NCBI GenBank assembly: GCA_046328225.1
Contig: JAXLWZ010000018.1
Location: forward strand, 1 to 64,000
Length of the DNA stretch: 64,000 bases
Source of the DNA: Amarobacillus sp046328225
Lineage (GTDB): Bacteria; Chloroflexota; Dehalococcoidia; Tepidiformales; Tepidiformaceae
Direction of reading: 5' to 3'
The first letter of the stretch is position 1, and the number at the start of each line of letters is the position of its first letter. A program made the position numbers and the translations under genes. Shown in pieces: positions 41,164 through 51,105 of the stretch. The notes beneath the pieces were generated by a model. It saw nothing but the letters and a program-made list of their open reading frames with translations. It did not search any database and had not been told where the DNA came from.

Positions 41164-43608
41164 TCAGCGCAGGAGGCCGGATTCCACCATCGCCGCGACG
41201 CCCGCGTCATCGATGCCGAGGAGACCGGTGAGGATCTCGTACGTGTGCTCGCCGAGCAGGGGAGCGGCGCGACGGGGGGTGGCGTCGACGCCTTCGATCC
41301 GGAACGAGGGCGTGATGACGGCATGTTCGCCCAGGACAGCATGGGGCAGGCGGACGAAGTAGCCGCGGTGCGCGAGCTGGGGGTCGGCGAAGAGGTCGCT
41401 GGCGCGGGCGACCTTCGCGGCGGGCACGCCGGCGGCCTGGAGTTCGTCCGCGAGGGCGTCGGCGTCGCGGGTGGCGCAGTGGGCGGCGAGCAGGGCATCG
41501 GCCTCGGATTCGTTCGCCTTGCGGGCGGCGAAGGTGGCGAAACGCGCATAGGTGGCGAGTTCGGGCCGGCCGATGGCGGCGGCGAGACACTCCCAATGCC
41601 AGTCCTCCGGGGTAGCGATGGCGACCCAGCGGTCGTCGCCGGCGGCGCGGTAGACGTTGCTGGGGGCGACGGAGGGCTCGCGGTTCGCGGCGCGCGTGGC
41701 GATGCGGCCGTTGAGCTGGAGGTCGAGCAACAGCGGCGCGAGGAAGTGGATGGAGGATTCGACCTGGGCGTGATCGATGCGCTGTCCGGCGCCGGTGCGG
41801 TCGCGCTCTTCGATGGCGGCGAGGATGGCGGCGGCCAGGATGGGCCAGGTGAGGAAGTCGGTGTAGGCGGAATAGGGGCCGAGCGGTTCGCCGCCGGCCT
41901 CGCCGGTGAGGTCGTACCAGCCGGTCATGGCGCTGGCGATCTGGCCGTAGCCGCGGTGGCGGGCATAGGGGCCGTCCTGGCCCTGGAGGGCGTGGCTGGC
42001 GAAGACGAGGCGAGGGTTCCATTCGCGCAGGACGTCCCAGGTGAGGCCCCAGCGCTGCATCACGCCGGGGACGAAGTTTTCGAGCACGACGTCGGCGCGT
42101 TCGACGAGCCCGCGGATGATGGCGGTCGCGCCGGGCTGGTTCATATCGATGGCGAGCGAGCGCTTGCCGGCGTTGTAGGCGGCGAAGTAGCCGGAGCGGT
42201 CGAGGCCGGGCTCGCGGTTGGCGTAGGGCGTGCCCACGCGGAGCGTGTCGGGGTGGGCGGCGGATTCGATCTTGATGACATCGGCGCCGAAATCGGCGAA
42301 GTGGCGGCCGGCGGTGGGCGCCGCGAGGGTGGAGCCGAAATCGAGCACACGCAGACCCTCGAGCGGCAACGCGGGCGGGTTGGCGTTTGCCACCGGCGCC
42401 GGGCGAGGGTCCCAGCGGGGGTTGCTTTCGCCGGGAGCGGGAGAGGGCCCGCGCGGCTCCCAGCGGAGCGCGGTCGCGTGCAGGGGAGGCCCGGGCACGC
42501 GCAGCTCGCCCACGCCGGGCTGGTCGATGGTGCGCCAGGCGTCGCGATGGGTGAGCTGGCGGTCCTCGGCGAGGTCGGTGACGGAGGCCATGGGGGCGAT
42601 CATGACGCCGGAGCGGAGGGCGAATTCGAGGATTTCGTGCTTCGTGCGGGTGGCGAAGAAGGCGCCGAAGACGTCCTCAAGGCGGGCGGGCATGTCCGGG
42701 GCGGCACGCAGGAGGTCGAGGTGCTCCCAATCAAGTTCGCGCAGCCAATGCGGGGCCATGGCGTGTTCGTGCATCCAGGCGACCAGCTGCACGAGGCCGC
42801 GCGCGCCCAGGTGGCCCGTCTGGAACATCCAGACGGCGTGGCCGTCGGCGGTGCGGTAGACGTTGCGGAGGCGGACGGCGGAACCGACATCGCGGCGCGA
42901 TCCCTGGCGCTTGAGGTCGATCCCGAGCATGTCCCAGTGCTGGTAGGTGTGGGTGAGCATCCAGGGGACGCAATCGCGGATGGCCTGGTCGACGTGCTGG
43001 CCGCGGCCGGAGAGGCGTCGCTGGCGGAGCGCGAGCAGGGTCGCGACGAGCGCGTGCCCGGCGGCGAGGAGGTAGGACTGCAGCGGCGCGGAGGGTTTGA
43101 GCGGCGGGCCATCGGGGGCGCCGGTCATGTTCAGGTAGCCCCCGGCGGCGATGTGCACGAGGTCGGCGCCCTGCCAGTGGGCACGGGGACCATCGGGACC
43201 GAAGGGCGTGATCGCGACGTGGAGGATGCCGGCGTTGGCGGTGCGCACGGCGGCGGCATCGAGACCGGCGACGGCGAGCGATTCGACGCCTTCGATGAGG
43301 ACGTCGGCGCCCTGGAGGAGGGCGTAGAGGCGGGCGCGATCGGCAGCTTCGGCGAGGTCGATGGTGACGCTCTGCTTGCCGAGGTTGAACGCGGTCCAGG
43401 TGAGGCTGGCGCCCGAGGGGGCGAGCGGGGGATGCGCGCGGCCGGGGTCGCCGCCGGGCGGTTCGGCGAGCACGACTTCGGCGCCGAGGTCGGCGAGCAT
43501 CTTGCCGAGCATCCAGGTCTCGGGGCCGGGCACTTCGAGCACGCGCAGGCCGGCGAGCGGGCCGCCTTCGAGGGAGCCATAGGGGAGCGTCACGGGCGGA
43601 GTTTGCAC
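41164..43608 (-). CDS. Double-length family III CoA-transferase, second copy
   Basis: Protein of 814 aa with two CaiB/BaiF domains, like the 29.1-31.5 kb gene. The first starts GLRVLEVPGPETWMLGKMLADLGAEVV; the second starts LRVLDFGSTLAAPTAGRHFADFGADVIKIE and keeps a DMNQPGATAIIRGL segment where the active-site Asp is expected. The second half resembles single-domain enzymes more closely. It is convergent with DUF2203, with 4 bp between stops. Substrate unknown. Confidence 0.92.
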   Translation of the reverse strand: MQTPPVTLPYGSLEGGPLAGLRVLEVPGPETWMLGKMLADLGAEVVLAEPPGGDPGRAHPPLAPSGASLTWTAFNLGKQSVTIDLAEAADRARLYALLQGADVLIEGVESLAVAGLDAAAVRTANAGILHVAITPFGPDGPRAHWQGADLVHIAAGGYLNMTGAPDGPPLKPSAPLQSYLLAAGHALVATLLALRQRRLSGRGQHVDQAIRDCVPWMLTHTYQHWDMLGIDLKRQGSRRDVGSAVRLRNVYRTADGHAVWMFQTGHLGARGLVQLVAWMHEHAMAPHWLRELDWEHLDLLRAAPDMPARLEDVFGAFFATRTKHEILEFALRSGVMIAPMASVTDLAEDRQLTHRDAWRTIDQPGVGELRVPGPPLHATALRWEPRGPSPAPGESNPRWDPRPAPVANANPPALPLEGLRVLDFGSTLAAPTAGRHFADFGADVIKIESAAHPDTLRVGTPYANREPGLDRSGYFAAYNAGKRSLAIDMNQPGATAIIRGLVERADVVLENFVPGVMQRWGLTWDVLREWNPRLVFASHALQGQDGPYARHRGYGQIASAMTGWYDLTGEAGGEPLGPYSAYTDFLTWPILAAAILAAIEERDRTGAGQRIDHAQVESSIHFLAPLLLDLQLNGRIATRAANREPSVAPSNVYRAAGDDRWVAIATPEDWHWECLAAAIGRPELATYARFATFAARKANESEADALLAAHCATRDADALADELQAAGVPAAKVARASDLFADPQLAHRGYFVRLPHAVLGEHAVITPSFRIEGVDATPRRAAPLLGEHTYEILTGLLGIDDAGVAAMVESGLLR

Positions 43609-43726
43609 GGGCGCCGGGAAAAGCGGAAGGAGCTGGCGGAATCGGCCTCAGGACGGCGCGGCCGCGTCGCTATCGGTTACGCTCACTCTCCGCTTGCTTT
43701 CACCATCCGCTGACAAGGGGGCTGAC

Positions 43727-44661
<935 letters not shown>

Positions 44662-44665
<4 letters not shown>

Positions 44666-45516
44666 GCGCGTCACCGGCGGCTCCTTCGCAACCTCGCGCG
44701 TACGGCGGCCCGGGGCTGACGCTGCGGCTGGGCATGGCGCGGGCGAGCCTCGAGCTGCGGCAGTTCTACCGCAGCCCGGAGCTGGTTTTTTTCACCTTCC
44801 TGTTGCCGGTGCTGTTCGTGGTCATCTTCTCGACGGTGTTTTCGGACGAGATCGAAGGGCCGGCGGGGGCGCGTGTGCCGTTCCCGCAGTACTTCCTCGC
44901 GGGGATGATCGCGGCGGGGGTGATGTCGACGACGTTCACGAGCCTGGCGACGACGATTTCGATCGAACGGAGCGACGGCCTGCTGAAGCGGCTGGCGGGG
45001 ACGCCCCTGCCGAAGGCGTCGTACTTCATGGGCAAGATCGTGCTGGCGGCGGTGACCTCGGCGATCCAGGCGGCGATCATCCTGGCCATTGGCGCGACGC
45101 TGTACGACGTGAGCCTGCCGAGCGACCCCGGGCTCTGGGCGGTGTTCGCGTGGGTGTTCGTCCTCGGGGTAGCGTCGTGTTCGCTGCTGGGCGTGGCCTA
45201 CACGCGGCTCATCCCCGAGGGGTCGATGGCGAACGCGATCGTGCAGCCGCCATACCTGACGCTGCAGTTCATCTCGGGCGTGTTCTTCCCGTACGACCAG
45301 ATCCCGCCGTGGCTGAAGTTCGTGGCTTCGATCTTCCCGCTGAAGTGGATGGTGCAGGGCATGCGGCACGTCTTCCTGCCGGACTGGGTGGCGGTGAACG
45401 ACTACGGGGGCGCGTGGCACATGGAGCAGGTGGCGGCGATGCTCATCGGCTGGACGGTCGCCGCGTTCGTGCTTTCGCTGCTGTTCTTCCGGTGGCAGGA
45501 GAAGGGCGAGAAGTAG
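44662..45516 (+). CDS. ABC-2 type transporter permease
   Basis: Membrane subunit of 284 aa with six helices. Begins with a helix after RASLELRQFYRSPELVFFTF, has the ERSDGLLKRLAGTPLP block and FFPYDQIPPWL near the end of the family pattern, ending with a basic tail. Pairs with the ATPase (ATGA overlap) as an exporter for drugs, lipids or polysaccharides. Confidence 0.93.
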
Positions 45517-45610
45517 CGAAAACGGGGACGGCCGGGCCATGGGGGAGCGACGTTCGCACGATGACAGGCCCCCGCGAGCGGCGCACGATGGACGCAATGG
45601 AGGTGCTCCG

Positions 45611-45958
45611 ATGGCGAAGGAAGGCAGCGGGCTGCAGGAGCAGCTGAAGTCGCTGTGGCGGGCGGGCATGGTGCGGCACGTCTACGTTCGCAAGGAAGGG
45701 CACACGCCGATCGACCTGCCGCTGCTGCTGGTGCTGGCGGGCGGGCTGCTGGCGCCGTGGCTGCTCGGCATCGGCGTCGTGGTCGCGCTGCTGGTTGGCT
45801 ACCGGCTCGATGTGGAGATCGTCGAGGACGCCGCGGAGGCTGATGGTGAGGCCGCCGATGAAGCCGCGGATGACCTGCCGCGGGCCACGCTGGCGACGCC
45901 GCCCGGCGAGGACGCCATCCCGCCGGAGGCGACCGAAGGCGTGGAGCCGCGCGGCTAG
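45611..45958 (+). CDS. DUF4342 protein
   Basis: Protein of 115 aa. Residues ~20-70 (GMVRHVYVRKEGHTPIDLPLLLVLAGGLLAPW in parts) match the DUF4342 pattern: a strand pair and one hydrophobic hairpin. The C-terminal ~45 residues are acidic, low-complexity. The ATG has GGAGGTGCTCCG upstream; a frame extension upstream starts at 45539. Its stop overlaps the convergent gene by 4 bp. Confidence 0.72.
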   Translation: MAKEGSGLQEQLKSLWRAGMVRHVYVRKEGHTPIDLPLLLVLAGGLLAPWLLGIGVVVALLVGYRLDVEIVEDAAEADGEAADEAADDLPRATLATPPGEDAIPPEATEGVEPRG

Positions 45959-46368
45959 ATCGAGTAGTTCGGGCCGGCTGACCCGGATTCGCGCGCGCGC
46001 TGGACTTCGATGAGGGCGCGCGCGCTGGCCTGGCGGGCGTAGGCGGGCGCTTCGAAGGGGAGTTCGCGGCCGTAGCGGAACCCGCGGCGGGCGATGTGCG
46101 CGAAGTAGCGGGCGAAGAACACGGGCGTCGTCATGCGCCGGTACTGGGCGACATGGACCAGTTCGTGCACGAGCAGGGCGCGGCTGCGAACGCGTTCGGG
46201 CGTCGAAAACCAGATGTGATTTCCGATGGTCATGCCGCTGCGCCGGCGCGTGCGGAGGTACCAGGCGAGCGGCCCGCCGGTGTGCAGGCGCACGGCCGGG
46301 AGTTCGACCTCGGGGTCGATGAGGCCCGAGGCCTGGAGCCACGCGAGGTCGGATGGTTCGATGCGCAA
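45955..46368 (-). CDS. DUF4157-like putative metallopeptidase
   Basis: Protein of 137 aa containing HELVHVAQYRR, the HExxH zinc motif as in DUF4157 (eCIS core) domains. It has lost the N-terminal helix typical of larger members and is a single domain. The TTG at 46368 follows GGGGGAC, about 14 bases into a transcript from TATCGT on the minus strand. No signal peptide, so action in the cytoplasm is expected. Function unknown. Confidence 0.7.
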   Translation of the reverse strand: MRIEPSDLAWLQASGLIDPEVELPAVRLHTGGPLAWYLRTRRRSGMTIGNHIWFSTPERVRSRALLVHELVHVAQYRRMTTPVFFARYFAHIARRGFRYGRELPFEAPAYARQASARALIEVQRARESGSAGPNYSI

Positions 46369-46387
46369 CGCCGTCCCCCGGGTTCGA

Positions 46388-46393
46388 ACGATA
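46388..46393 (-). promoter_or_regulatory. -10 box of DUF4157-like gene
   Basis: TATCGT on the minus strand, 19 bp before the TTG start; the short leader contains GGGGGAC. Confidence 0.4.
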
Positions 46394-46440
46394 GCACCCG
46401 GCCGGGAGGCGGCGTTAGCCCCGGCAGGGGTGGGCTGCAC

Positions 46441-46446
46441 TACACT
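46441..46446 (+). promoter_or_regulatory. -10 box directly in front of pyk (leaderless start)
   Basis: TACACT followed by 7 bases and the ATG; no ribosome-binding site. Confidence 0.5.
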
Positions 46447-46453
46447 GGGCGCG

Positions 46454-47899
46454 ATGACGATGCGGCGCACGAAAATCGTCTGCACGCTGGGGCCGGCTTC
46501 GAACACGCGCGAAACGATCGCGGCGATGCTGCGCGCGGGGATGGATGTCGCGCGGCTGAACACGAGCCACGGCACGATCGCGGAGCACCTGGCCGTGCTC
46601 GCGCTCGTGCGGGAGGTGGCGGAGGCGGAGGGGAAGCCGGTCGCCGTGCTGATGGACCTCGGCGGGCCGAAGCTGCGCACCGGGGTGACGGCGTCGGGCG
46701 AGCCGGTGCTCCTGACCACGGGCGACCACGTGCTGCTGACCGCCGAGGAAGGGCTGACGACGGCGCAACGGGTCACGATCGAGTACGCGCGGCTGACGGA
46801 GGACGTGCGCGCGGGCGAACGGGTGCTGCTCGACGACGGGAACCTCGAACTCGAGGTGATGCAGGTCACGGGCGACGGGCTGGAATGCGGCGTGATCCAC
46901 GGCGGGCTGCTGGCCTCGCGCAAGGGGGTGAGCTTCCCGCATTCGAACCTGACGATGCCGGCGATCACGGATCGCGACCGCGAAGCCATCGCCGCCGGCG
47001 TGGGCGCGGGGGTGGACTTCTTCGCGCTCAGCTTCGTGCGGGACGCGCGGGATGTGCTCCTCTGCCGGGAGATCATCCAGGGGCACGGCGGCGATATCCC
47101 CATCGTGGCGAAGATCGAACGGCGGCAGGCCGTCGCGAACCTCGACGAGATCCTCGCGGAAGCGGACGGGGCGATGGTTGCGCGCGGCGACCTGGGAGTG
47201 GAATTGCCGCCGGAGGACGTGCCGGTGCAGCAGCGGCGCATCATCGCCTCGGCCGCACGCACGATGATCCCGGTGATCACGGCGACGCAGATGCTGGAAT
47301 CGATGATCGATGCGCCACGGCCGACGCGGGCCGAGAGCTCGGATGTGGCGAACGCGGTGTGGGAGCTTTCGGACGCGCTGATGCTGAGCGGGGAGACGGC
47401 GGCGGGCCGCTATCCGGTGGAGGCGGTGGCGATGATGGACCGCATCATCCGGCGGGCGGAGGAGGCTGCGGGTGTGGACCCTTCGCCCAACCGGCCGGAT
47501 GCGGACGACCATAGTTATGTCGTAGCCGTGGCCGCGCGGCGCATCGTCGAATCGGACGCGAACATGCGAGGGGTGGCGTGCTTCACGCGCAGCGGCTATT
47601 CGGCGTTCCTGATGAGCAAGGTGCACCCGAACGCGCCGATTTTCGCCATCACGCCGAACGACGCGGTGTGCCGGCGGCTGTCGCTGGCGCGCGGGGTGGT
47701 GCCGCTGCAGGCGCCGCTGACGGACTCATCGGAGAGGATGCTGCGGCTGGTGGACCAGCTCCTGCTGGACGGCCGCCACGTGGCGGAGGGCGAAGAAGTG
47801 GTCGTGGTGGCGAGCCTGCCGGTGCAGACGCAGGGCCAGACGAACTTCCTGAAGCTGCACCGGGTGGGCGAATCGCGGGGGTATCGCAGCGGGCTGTGA
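46454..47899 (+). CDS. pyk: Pyruvate kinase
   Basis: Glycolytic enzyme of 481 aa converting phosphoenolpyruvate and ADP to pyruvate and ATP. RTKIVCTLGPAS (first strand), DLGGPKLRTG, KIERRQAVANLDEIL, MVARGDLGVE (Mg2+ site) and SSDVANAVWE are all present. The C-terminal domain (TRSGYSAFLMSK) is the allosteric region. Start at MTMRRTKIVCTLGP is fixed by homology and by the -10 box. Confidence 0.97.
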   Translation: MTMRRTKIVCTLGPASNTRETIAAMLRAGMDVARLNTSHGTIAEHLAVLALVREVAEAEGKPVAVLMDLGGPKLRTGVTASGEPVLLTTGDHVLLTAEEGLTTAQRVTIEYARLTEDVRAGERVLLDDGNLELEVMQVTGDGLECGVIHGGLLASRKGVSFPHSNLTMPAITDRDREAIAAGVGAGVDFFALSFVRDARDVLLCREIIQGHGGDIPIVAKIERRQAVANLDEILAEADGAMVARGDLGVELPPEDVPVQQRRIIASAARTMIPVITATQMLESMIDAPRPTRAESSDVANAVWELSDALMLSGETAAGRYPVEAVAMMDRIIRRAEEAAGVDPSPNRPDADDHSYVVAVAARRIVESDANMRGVACFTRSGYSAFLMSKVHPNAPIFAITPNDAVCRRLSLARGVVPLQAPLTDSSERMLRLVDQLLLDGRHVAEGEEVVVVASLPVQTQGQTNFLKLHRVGESRGYRSGL

Positions 47900-47916
47900 T
47901 TGGGGGGCGGGGGCTG

Positions 47917-47922
47917 TAAGCT
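47917..47922 (+). promoter_or_regulatory. -10 box directly in front of carboxylase subunit gene (leaderless start)
   Basis: TAAGCT (TANNNT type) followed by 7 bases and the ATG; no ribosome-binding site. Weaker than the TACACT cases. Confidence 0.35.
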
Positions 47923-47929
47923 CCGGGCC

Positions 47930-49540
47930 ATGGAGTGGTTCGATACGCCGGTCCTGGAATCGCGGGTGAACCCGGCGGACCCGGAGTTCCTGCGCAACCG
48001 GGATGTGAACGCGGCGCTGGTGGCCGGCCTGCGGGAGCGGACCGCGCGCGTGCGGCTGGTGGGCGGCGAGGAGTATGTCCGGCGCCACCACGAGCGGGGC
48101 AAGCTGCTCGCGCGCGAACGGGTCGAACGCCTGCTGGACCCGGGCACGCCGTTCCTCGAGTTCAGCGCGCTGGCGGCGGAGGGTGTCTACGAGGAGGACG
48201 TGCCGGGCGCGGGCATCGTTACCGGCATCGGGCGGGTGGCCGGGCACGAATGCGTGATCATCGCCAATGACGCGACGGTGAAGGGCGGGACGTACTACCC
48301 GCTGACGGTGAAGAAGCACCTGCGCGCGCAGGAGATCGCGGAGCAGAACGGGCTCGCATGCATCTACCTGGTGGACTCGGGGGGCGCGTTCCTGCCGCTC
48401 CAGCACGACGTCTTCCCGGACCGCGACCACTTCGGGCGCATCTTCTACAACCAGGCGCGGATGAGCGCGAAGGGCATCTACCAGGTGGCCGCGGTGATGG
48501 GTTCGTGCACGGCCGGCGGCGCCTACGTCCCGGCGATGAGCGACGAGACGGTGATCGTGCGCGGCACGGGGACGATCTTCCTCGGCGGGCCGCCGCTGGT
48601 GAAGGCGGCGACGGGTGAGACGACGACGGCGGAAGAGCTCGGCGGCGCGGACGTCCACACGCGCGTGAGTGGCGTCGCGGACCACCTGGCGGAGGATGAC
48701 GGCGAGGCGTTGCGCATCGTTCGCAGCATCATGGCGAACGTGCCCCGGCGCGTGCGGCCGCCATGGGAGCTGACGGCGCCCGAAGAGCCCGCGCACGACC
48801 CGCGCGACCTCTACGGCATCCTCCCCGGCGACGGGCGGCATTCGTATGACGTGCGCGAGGTGATCGCGCGGCTGGTGGACGGGTCGCGCTTCCACGAATT
48901 CAAGGCGCGATATGGAACGACGCTGGTCTGCGGCTTCGCGCGGCTGATGGGCTACCCGGTCGGCATCGTGGCGAACAACGGGATCCTCTTCTCGGAGAGC
49001 GCGCTCAAGGGGGCGCACTTCATCGAGCTCTGCGGGCAGCGCAAGGTGCCGCTGCTCTTCCTCCAGAACATCACCGGGTTCATGGTCGGGCGGCAGTACG
49101 AGAACGCGGGCATCGCGAAGGACGGCGCGAAGATGGTCACGGCGGTGGCGACGGCGGAGGTGCCGAAGTTCACGGTGGTGATCGGCGGCAGCTTCGGCGC
49201 GGGGAACTACGCGATGTGCGGACGGGCCTATGTGCCGCGGCAACTCTGGATGTGGCCGAACGCGCGCATCAGCGTGATGGGCGGCGAACAGGCGGCTTCG
49301 GTGTTGCTGCAGGTGCGTCTCGACCGGGGTGAGGTGCTTTCGCCGGAGGAGCAGGCGGCGTTCAAGGCGCCGACGATCGAGCGGTACGAGGCGGAGGGTT
49401 CGCCCTACTTCAGCACGGCGCGGCTCTGGGACGACGGCGTGATCGACCCGCTGGAGACGCGCTGGATGCTGGCCGCGGGGCTTTCGGCGGCCGCGAACGC
49501 GCCCATCGAGGACCCGAAGTGGGGTGTCTTTCGCATGTAG
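47930..49540 (+). CDS. Acyl-CoA carboxylase carboxyltransferase subunit (methylcrotonyl-CoA type)
   Basis: Protein of 536 aa, carboxyltransferase beta subunit that moves CO2 from biotin to an acyl-CoA. FLQNITGFMVGRQYENAGI, GGSFGAGNYAMCGRAYVPR and MWPNARISVMGGEQAA match 3-methylcrotonyl/geranyl-CoA carboxylases rather than propionyl/acetyl-CoA enzymes, so leucine or isoprenoid degradation is likely. The biotin carboxylase/carrier subunit is not in the window. Confidence 0.92.
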   Translation: MEWFDTPVLESRVNPADPEFLRNRDVNAALVAGLRERTARVRLVGGEEYVRRHHERGKLLARERVERLLDPGTPFLEFSALAAEGVYEEDVPGAGIVTGIGRVAGHECVIIANDATVKGGTYYPLTVKKHLRAQEIAEQNGLACIYLVDSGGAFLPLQHDVFPDRDHFGRIFYNQARMSAKGIYQVAAVMGSCTAGGAYVPAMSDETVIVRGTGTIFLGGPPLVKAATGETTTAEELGGADVHTRVSGVADHLAEDDGEALRIVRSIMANVPRRVRPPWELTAPEEPAHDPRDLYGILPGDGRHSYDVREVIARLVDGSRFHEFKARYGTTLVCGFARLMGYPVGIVANNGILFSESALKGAHFIELCGQRKVPLLFLQNITGFMVGRQYENAGIAKDGAKMVTAVATAEVPKFTVVIGGSFGAGNYAMCGRAYVPRQLWMWPNARISVMGGEQAASVLLQVRLDRGEVLSPEEQAAFKAPTIERYEAEGSPYFSTARLWDDGVIDPLETRWMLAAGLSAAANAPIEDPKWGVFRM

Positions 49541-49543
49541 CGA

Positions 49544-49594
49544 GGAATGAGGAATGAGGAATGAGGGATGAGGACGGGGGCAACCCCCGGGGGG
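49544..49594 (+). repeat. Heptad repeat, family R3, copy c, with core
   Basis: GGAATGA three times then GGGATGA (49544-49571), followed by GGGGGCAACCCCCGGGG. The array starts 3 bp after the carboxylase stop. The core resembles those of R1 and R5 arrays. Confidence 0.8.
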
Positions 49595-49602
49595 AACGGT
49601 CG

Positions 49603-50025
49603 TTAGGAGCGGCGCTTCTTGCTTTTCTTCCGGGCGGGGGCGGGTGTATCGATGGGGGCCGCCATGGGCTCGGGTGCGGCGAGGGCGCGCGCGACGAGGT
49701 CTTCGAGGGCGGCGAAGCGGCCGGCGAGGCGTTCGATGGCGGCGTCCATGGAGGACGTATCCAAGACTGGCGAGGCAGGCGTCGCGGGCGGCGGGATCGC
49801 GCGGATGGCGGCTTCGAGGCGGGCAAGGCGCGTTTCGAGGGCGGCGACGGCATCGAGGATGGCCTCGAAGGCGGGCGCGGGGCCGTGCCCGAACGGCGCC
49901 GATGGGTCATCGGGGGCGAACGGGGGCGGCGCCGCGGGCGTGCACTCGGTGACGAGCGCGTGCGACGCCGGGGCCGCCAGCCGGAGGCCTTCGCGCGCGA
50001 GGAGGTCGATCGCTTCGTCGCTCAC
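49603..50025 (-). CDS. Hypothetical coiled-coil protein
   Basis: Protein of 140 aa with a short N-terminal globular start, a Pro-rich stretch, then a coiled coil (AILDAVAALETRLARLEAAIRA and IERLAGRFAALEDLVARAL) and a basic C-terminus (KKSKKRRS). No known family. The Lys/Arg tail could bind nucleic acid or membrane. GTG start. Confidence 0.55.
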   Translation of the reverse strand: MSDEAIDLLAREGLRLAAPASHALVTECTPAAPPPFAPDDPSAPFGHGPAPAFEAILDAVAALETRLARLEAAIRAIPPPATPASPVLDTSSMDAAIERLAGRFAALEDLVARALAAPEPMAAPIDTPAPARKKSKKRRS

Positions 50026-50127
50026 GGGGGCATGGTAACAGGCTGATCAGGGGCTTGCGGGGGAGCGTAGTATTCGGCAGTCCGGGCCGGGTCATGACGG
50101 GCCGGAAAACAACAAGAGAGGTCCCCG

Positions 50128-50445
50128 ATGATTGTCGAACGATTGACGTTCCAGGCACGCTATGGCCACGGCGACGAGCTGGTGGCGCTGTTCAAGGATT
50201 TCCTGGCGACGCAGGCCGGGGCGCTCGGGATGAGCGGCGGCCGCGTCTACACCGACGTGACGGGCGAGATGTTCACGCTCCAGCTGGAGACGGAGTTCGC
50301 CGACCTGGGCGCCTACGCGGCGTTCATGGCGCGCGACCAGGAGCATTTCGCGACGCAGGCGTTCCAGGAGTGGTTCGCCAAGACGGTGCCGCTGACGGAT
50401 GGCGGCAGCCGGCAGCTGCTGAACGTGGAGCACGTGGGCGTCTAA
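50128..50445 (+). CDS. Dimeric alpha/beta-barrel protein, function unknown
   Basis: Protein of 105 aa with the ferredoxin-like pattern IVERLTFQARYGHGDELVALFKDFL...; reminiscent of ABM/NIPSNAP-type small proteins. GAGAGG precedes the ATG. No catalytic residue visible. Confidence 0.68.
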   Translation: MIVERLTFQARYGHGDELVALFKDFLATQAGALGMSGGRVYTDVTGEMFTLQLETEFADLGAYAAFMARDQEHFATQAFQEWFAKTVPLTDGGSRQLLNVEHVGV

Positions 50446-50480
50446 GGGCGGCGGGCATGCGGCCCGGGTCGCGCGTCTGG

Positions 50481-50486
50481 TACCGT
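50481..50486 (+). promoter_or_regulatory. -10 box of folE
   Basis: TACCGT, giving a ~25-base leader that contains GGAG (50510-50513) before the ATG. Confidence 0.45.
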
Positions 50487-50518
50487 GTTCAGCGACCAGC
50501 ACGCTACCCGGAGCCGCC

Positions 50519-51103
50519 ATGTCCACCCCCAGTCCCCGGCTGGGCGTCGATGACGCCCGCATCCAGGCCGCCGTCCACGAGCTGTTCCTCGCGATCGGGG
50601 AGGACCCGGGGCGTGAGGGGCTGATCGACACGCCGCGGCGCATCGCGGAGATGTACGGCGAGGTCTTCGGCGGGCTCGGGGTCGATCCGCGCGAGTATCT
50701 GCGCGTGGGATTCGATGTCGCCCACGACGAGATGGTGATCCTGCGGAACATCCCGTTCTATTCGATGTGCGAACACCACTTCCTGCCGTTCCACGGCGAG
50801 GCGCACGTGGGCTACGTGCCCGATGGGCGGGTGGTGGGCATTTCCAAGATCGCGCGCGTGGTCGAAGGGTTCGCGCGGCGCCCGCAGATCCAGGAGCAGC
50901 TCACGAGCCAGGTCGCCGAGGCGATCATGGAGACGCTGCAGCCGGACGGCGTCGCGGTGGTGGTAGAGGCGGAGCACCTCTGCATGACGATGCGGGGCGT
51001 GCAGAAGCCCGGTAGCCGCATGATCACGAGCGCGATGCGCGGGCAATTCCGGCAGTCCTCGGTGACGCGCGGCGAGTTCCTGTCGCTGGTGGCGGGGCGC
51101 TAG
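50519..51103 (+). CDS. folE: GTP cyclohydrolase I
   Basis: Enzyme of 194 aa opening GTP to dihydroneopterin triphosphate, the first step of folate and pterin synthesis. MCEHHFLPF holds the zinc Cys and catalytic His; EHLCMTMRGVQKPGS holds the second zinc Cys. Length and motifs complete. GGAG lies 5-8 bp before the ATG. The next gene starts 2 bp after. Confidence 0.97.
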   Translation: MSTPSPRLGVDDARIQAAVHELFLAIGEDPGREGLIDTPRRIAEMYGEVFGGLGVDPREYLRVGFDVAHDEMVILRNIPFYSMCEHHFLPFHGEAHVGYVPDGRVVGISKIARVVEGFARRPQIQEQLTSQVAEAIMETLQPDGVAVVVEAEHLCMTMRGVQKPGSRMITSAMRGQFRQSSVTRGEFLSLVAGR

Positions 51104-51105
51104 CC

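Noticed and set aside
41245..43713. An 822-codon open frame opposite the second double CoA-transferase
   Set aside because: Shadow of the true gene, same composition bias.
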